DNA of 24,937 nucleotides from Porticoccaceae bacterium UBA2002 (lineage in GTDB: Bacteria; Pseudomonadota; Gammaproteobacteria; Pseudomonadales; Porticoccaceae), in assembly GCA_002334915.1 (NCBI GenBank), contig DDCQ01000020.1, positions 49,168 through 74,104 of the forward strand, given 5' to 3'. Shown piece by piece: positions 24,873 to 24,937 of the stretch. Position numbers and translations under genes: made by a program. The notes below the pieces were generated by a model, which saw only the letters and a list, made by a program, of their open reading frames with translations, was not told the origin of the DNA and did not search any database. Each line of letters begins with the position of its first letter. Positions within the stretch are counted from its first letter, which is position 1.

Positions 24873-24937
24873 AAACTGAAGAGTTTGATCATGGCTCAGA
24901 TTGAACGCTGGCGGCAGGCCTAACACATGCAAGTCGA
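24873..24937 (+). rRNA. rrs: 16S ribosomal RNA, 5' end (partial)
   Basis: The first 65 bases of 16S rRNA, cut by the window end. The universal segment AGAGTTTGATCATGGCTCAG lies at 24880-24899 and is followed by the conserved ATTGAACGCTGGCGGCAGGC. The mature start at about 24873 is set by alignment with the E. coli 5' end (AAATTGAAGAG; here AAACTGAAGAG). Confidence 0.98.

Overview
The window is chromosomal DNA from a gammaproteobacterium. The genes are housekeeping genes of gammaproteobacterial type: an E. coli-like 6S RNA between zapA and ygfA, a UbiH/UbiI pair, ErpA, AnmK, YgfB, RsuA and a Mg-type HemB like that of Pseudomonas. From memory, gene order matches Pseudomonas in several blocks: rpiA divergent from ilvA; zapA-6S RNA-ygfA divergent from ygfB-pepP-ubiH-ubiI; and argC-bactofilin-erpA-anmK-M23 peptidase-tyrS-16S rRNA. 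The moderate base composition and some families (RIO kinase, PfkB adenosine kinase-like protein, DUF6776 plus bactofilin) suggest a marine relative of the Cellvibrionales/SAR92 type. That placement is an inference. I see no insertion sequence, phage, CRISPR array, tRNA or toxin-antitoxin pair.

Layout. 1-261: 3' end of an EAL-domain gene. 273-1956 (-): rpiA followed by a PfkB sugar/nucleoside kinase. 2126-3643 (+): ilvA. 3650-6394 (-): an operon with a clear sigma70 promoter at 6437-6465, running zapB-like coiled-coil gene, zapA, 6S RNA (with its own -10), ygfA and pyk. 6564-10938 (+): ygfB-pepP-ubiH-ubiI, tightly packed. 10965-16015 (-): hemL-hemB-rsuA-rsmC-like-rio, the last three with 4-base start/stop overlaps or a 2-base gap. 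16141-16746 (+): DUF924. 16751-17176 (-): hemJ. 17286-20359 (+): argC, a DUF6776 membrane protein, bactofilin, erpA and a secreted DsrE-like protein. 20377-22830 (-): an M23 endopeptidase and anmK. 23041-24345 (+): tyrS. 24346-24872: rRNA control region with three phased promoters and a leader. From 24873: the first 65 bases of 16S rRNA.

Functional themes. Tetrapyrrole synthesis is represented three times (HemL, HemB, HemJ). Ubiquinone ring hydroxylation (UbiH, UbiI) and Fe-S delivery (ErpA) also serve respiration. Ribosome production links tyrS, the rRNA operon, RsuA, the RsmC-like enzyme and perhaps the RIO kinase. Cell division and envelope are served by ZapA, its coiled-coil neighbour, bactofilin, the M23 endopeptidase and AnmK. 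Central carbon and amino acid metabolism is covered by rpiA, pyk, ilvA, argC and ygfA.

I found no convincing wholly new system. The points most worth a second look are the DUF6776-bactofilin pair, the secreted DsrE-like protein behind erpA, the RIO kinase translationally coupled to two rRNA-modification genes, the 6S RNA inside the zapA-ygfA-pyk unit, and the three-promoter rRNA array with near-constant 113/114-base phasing.
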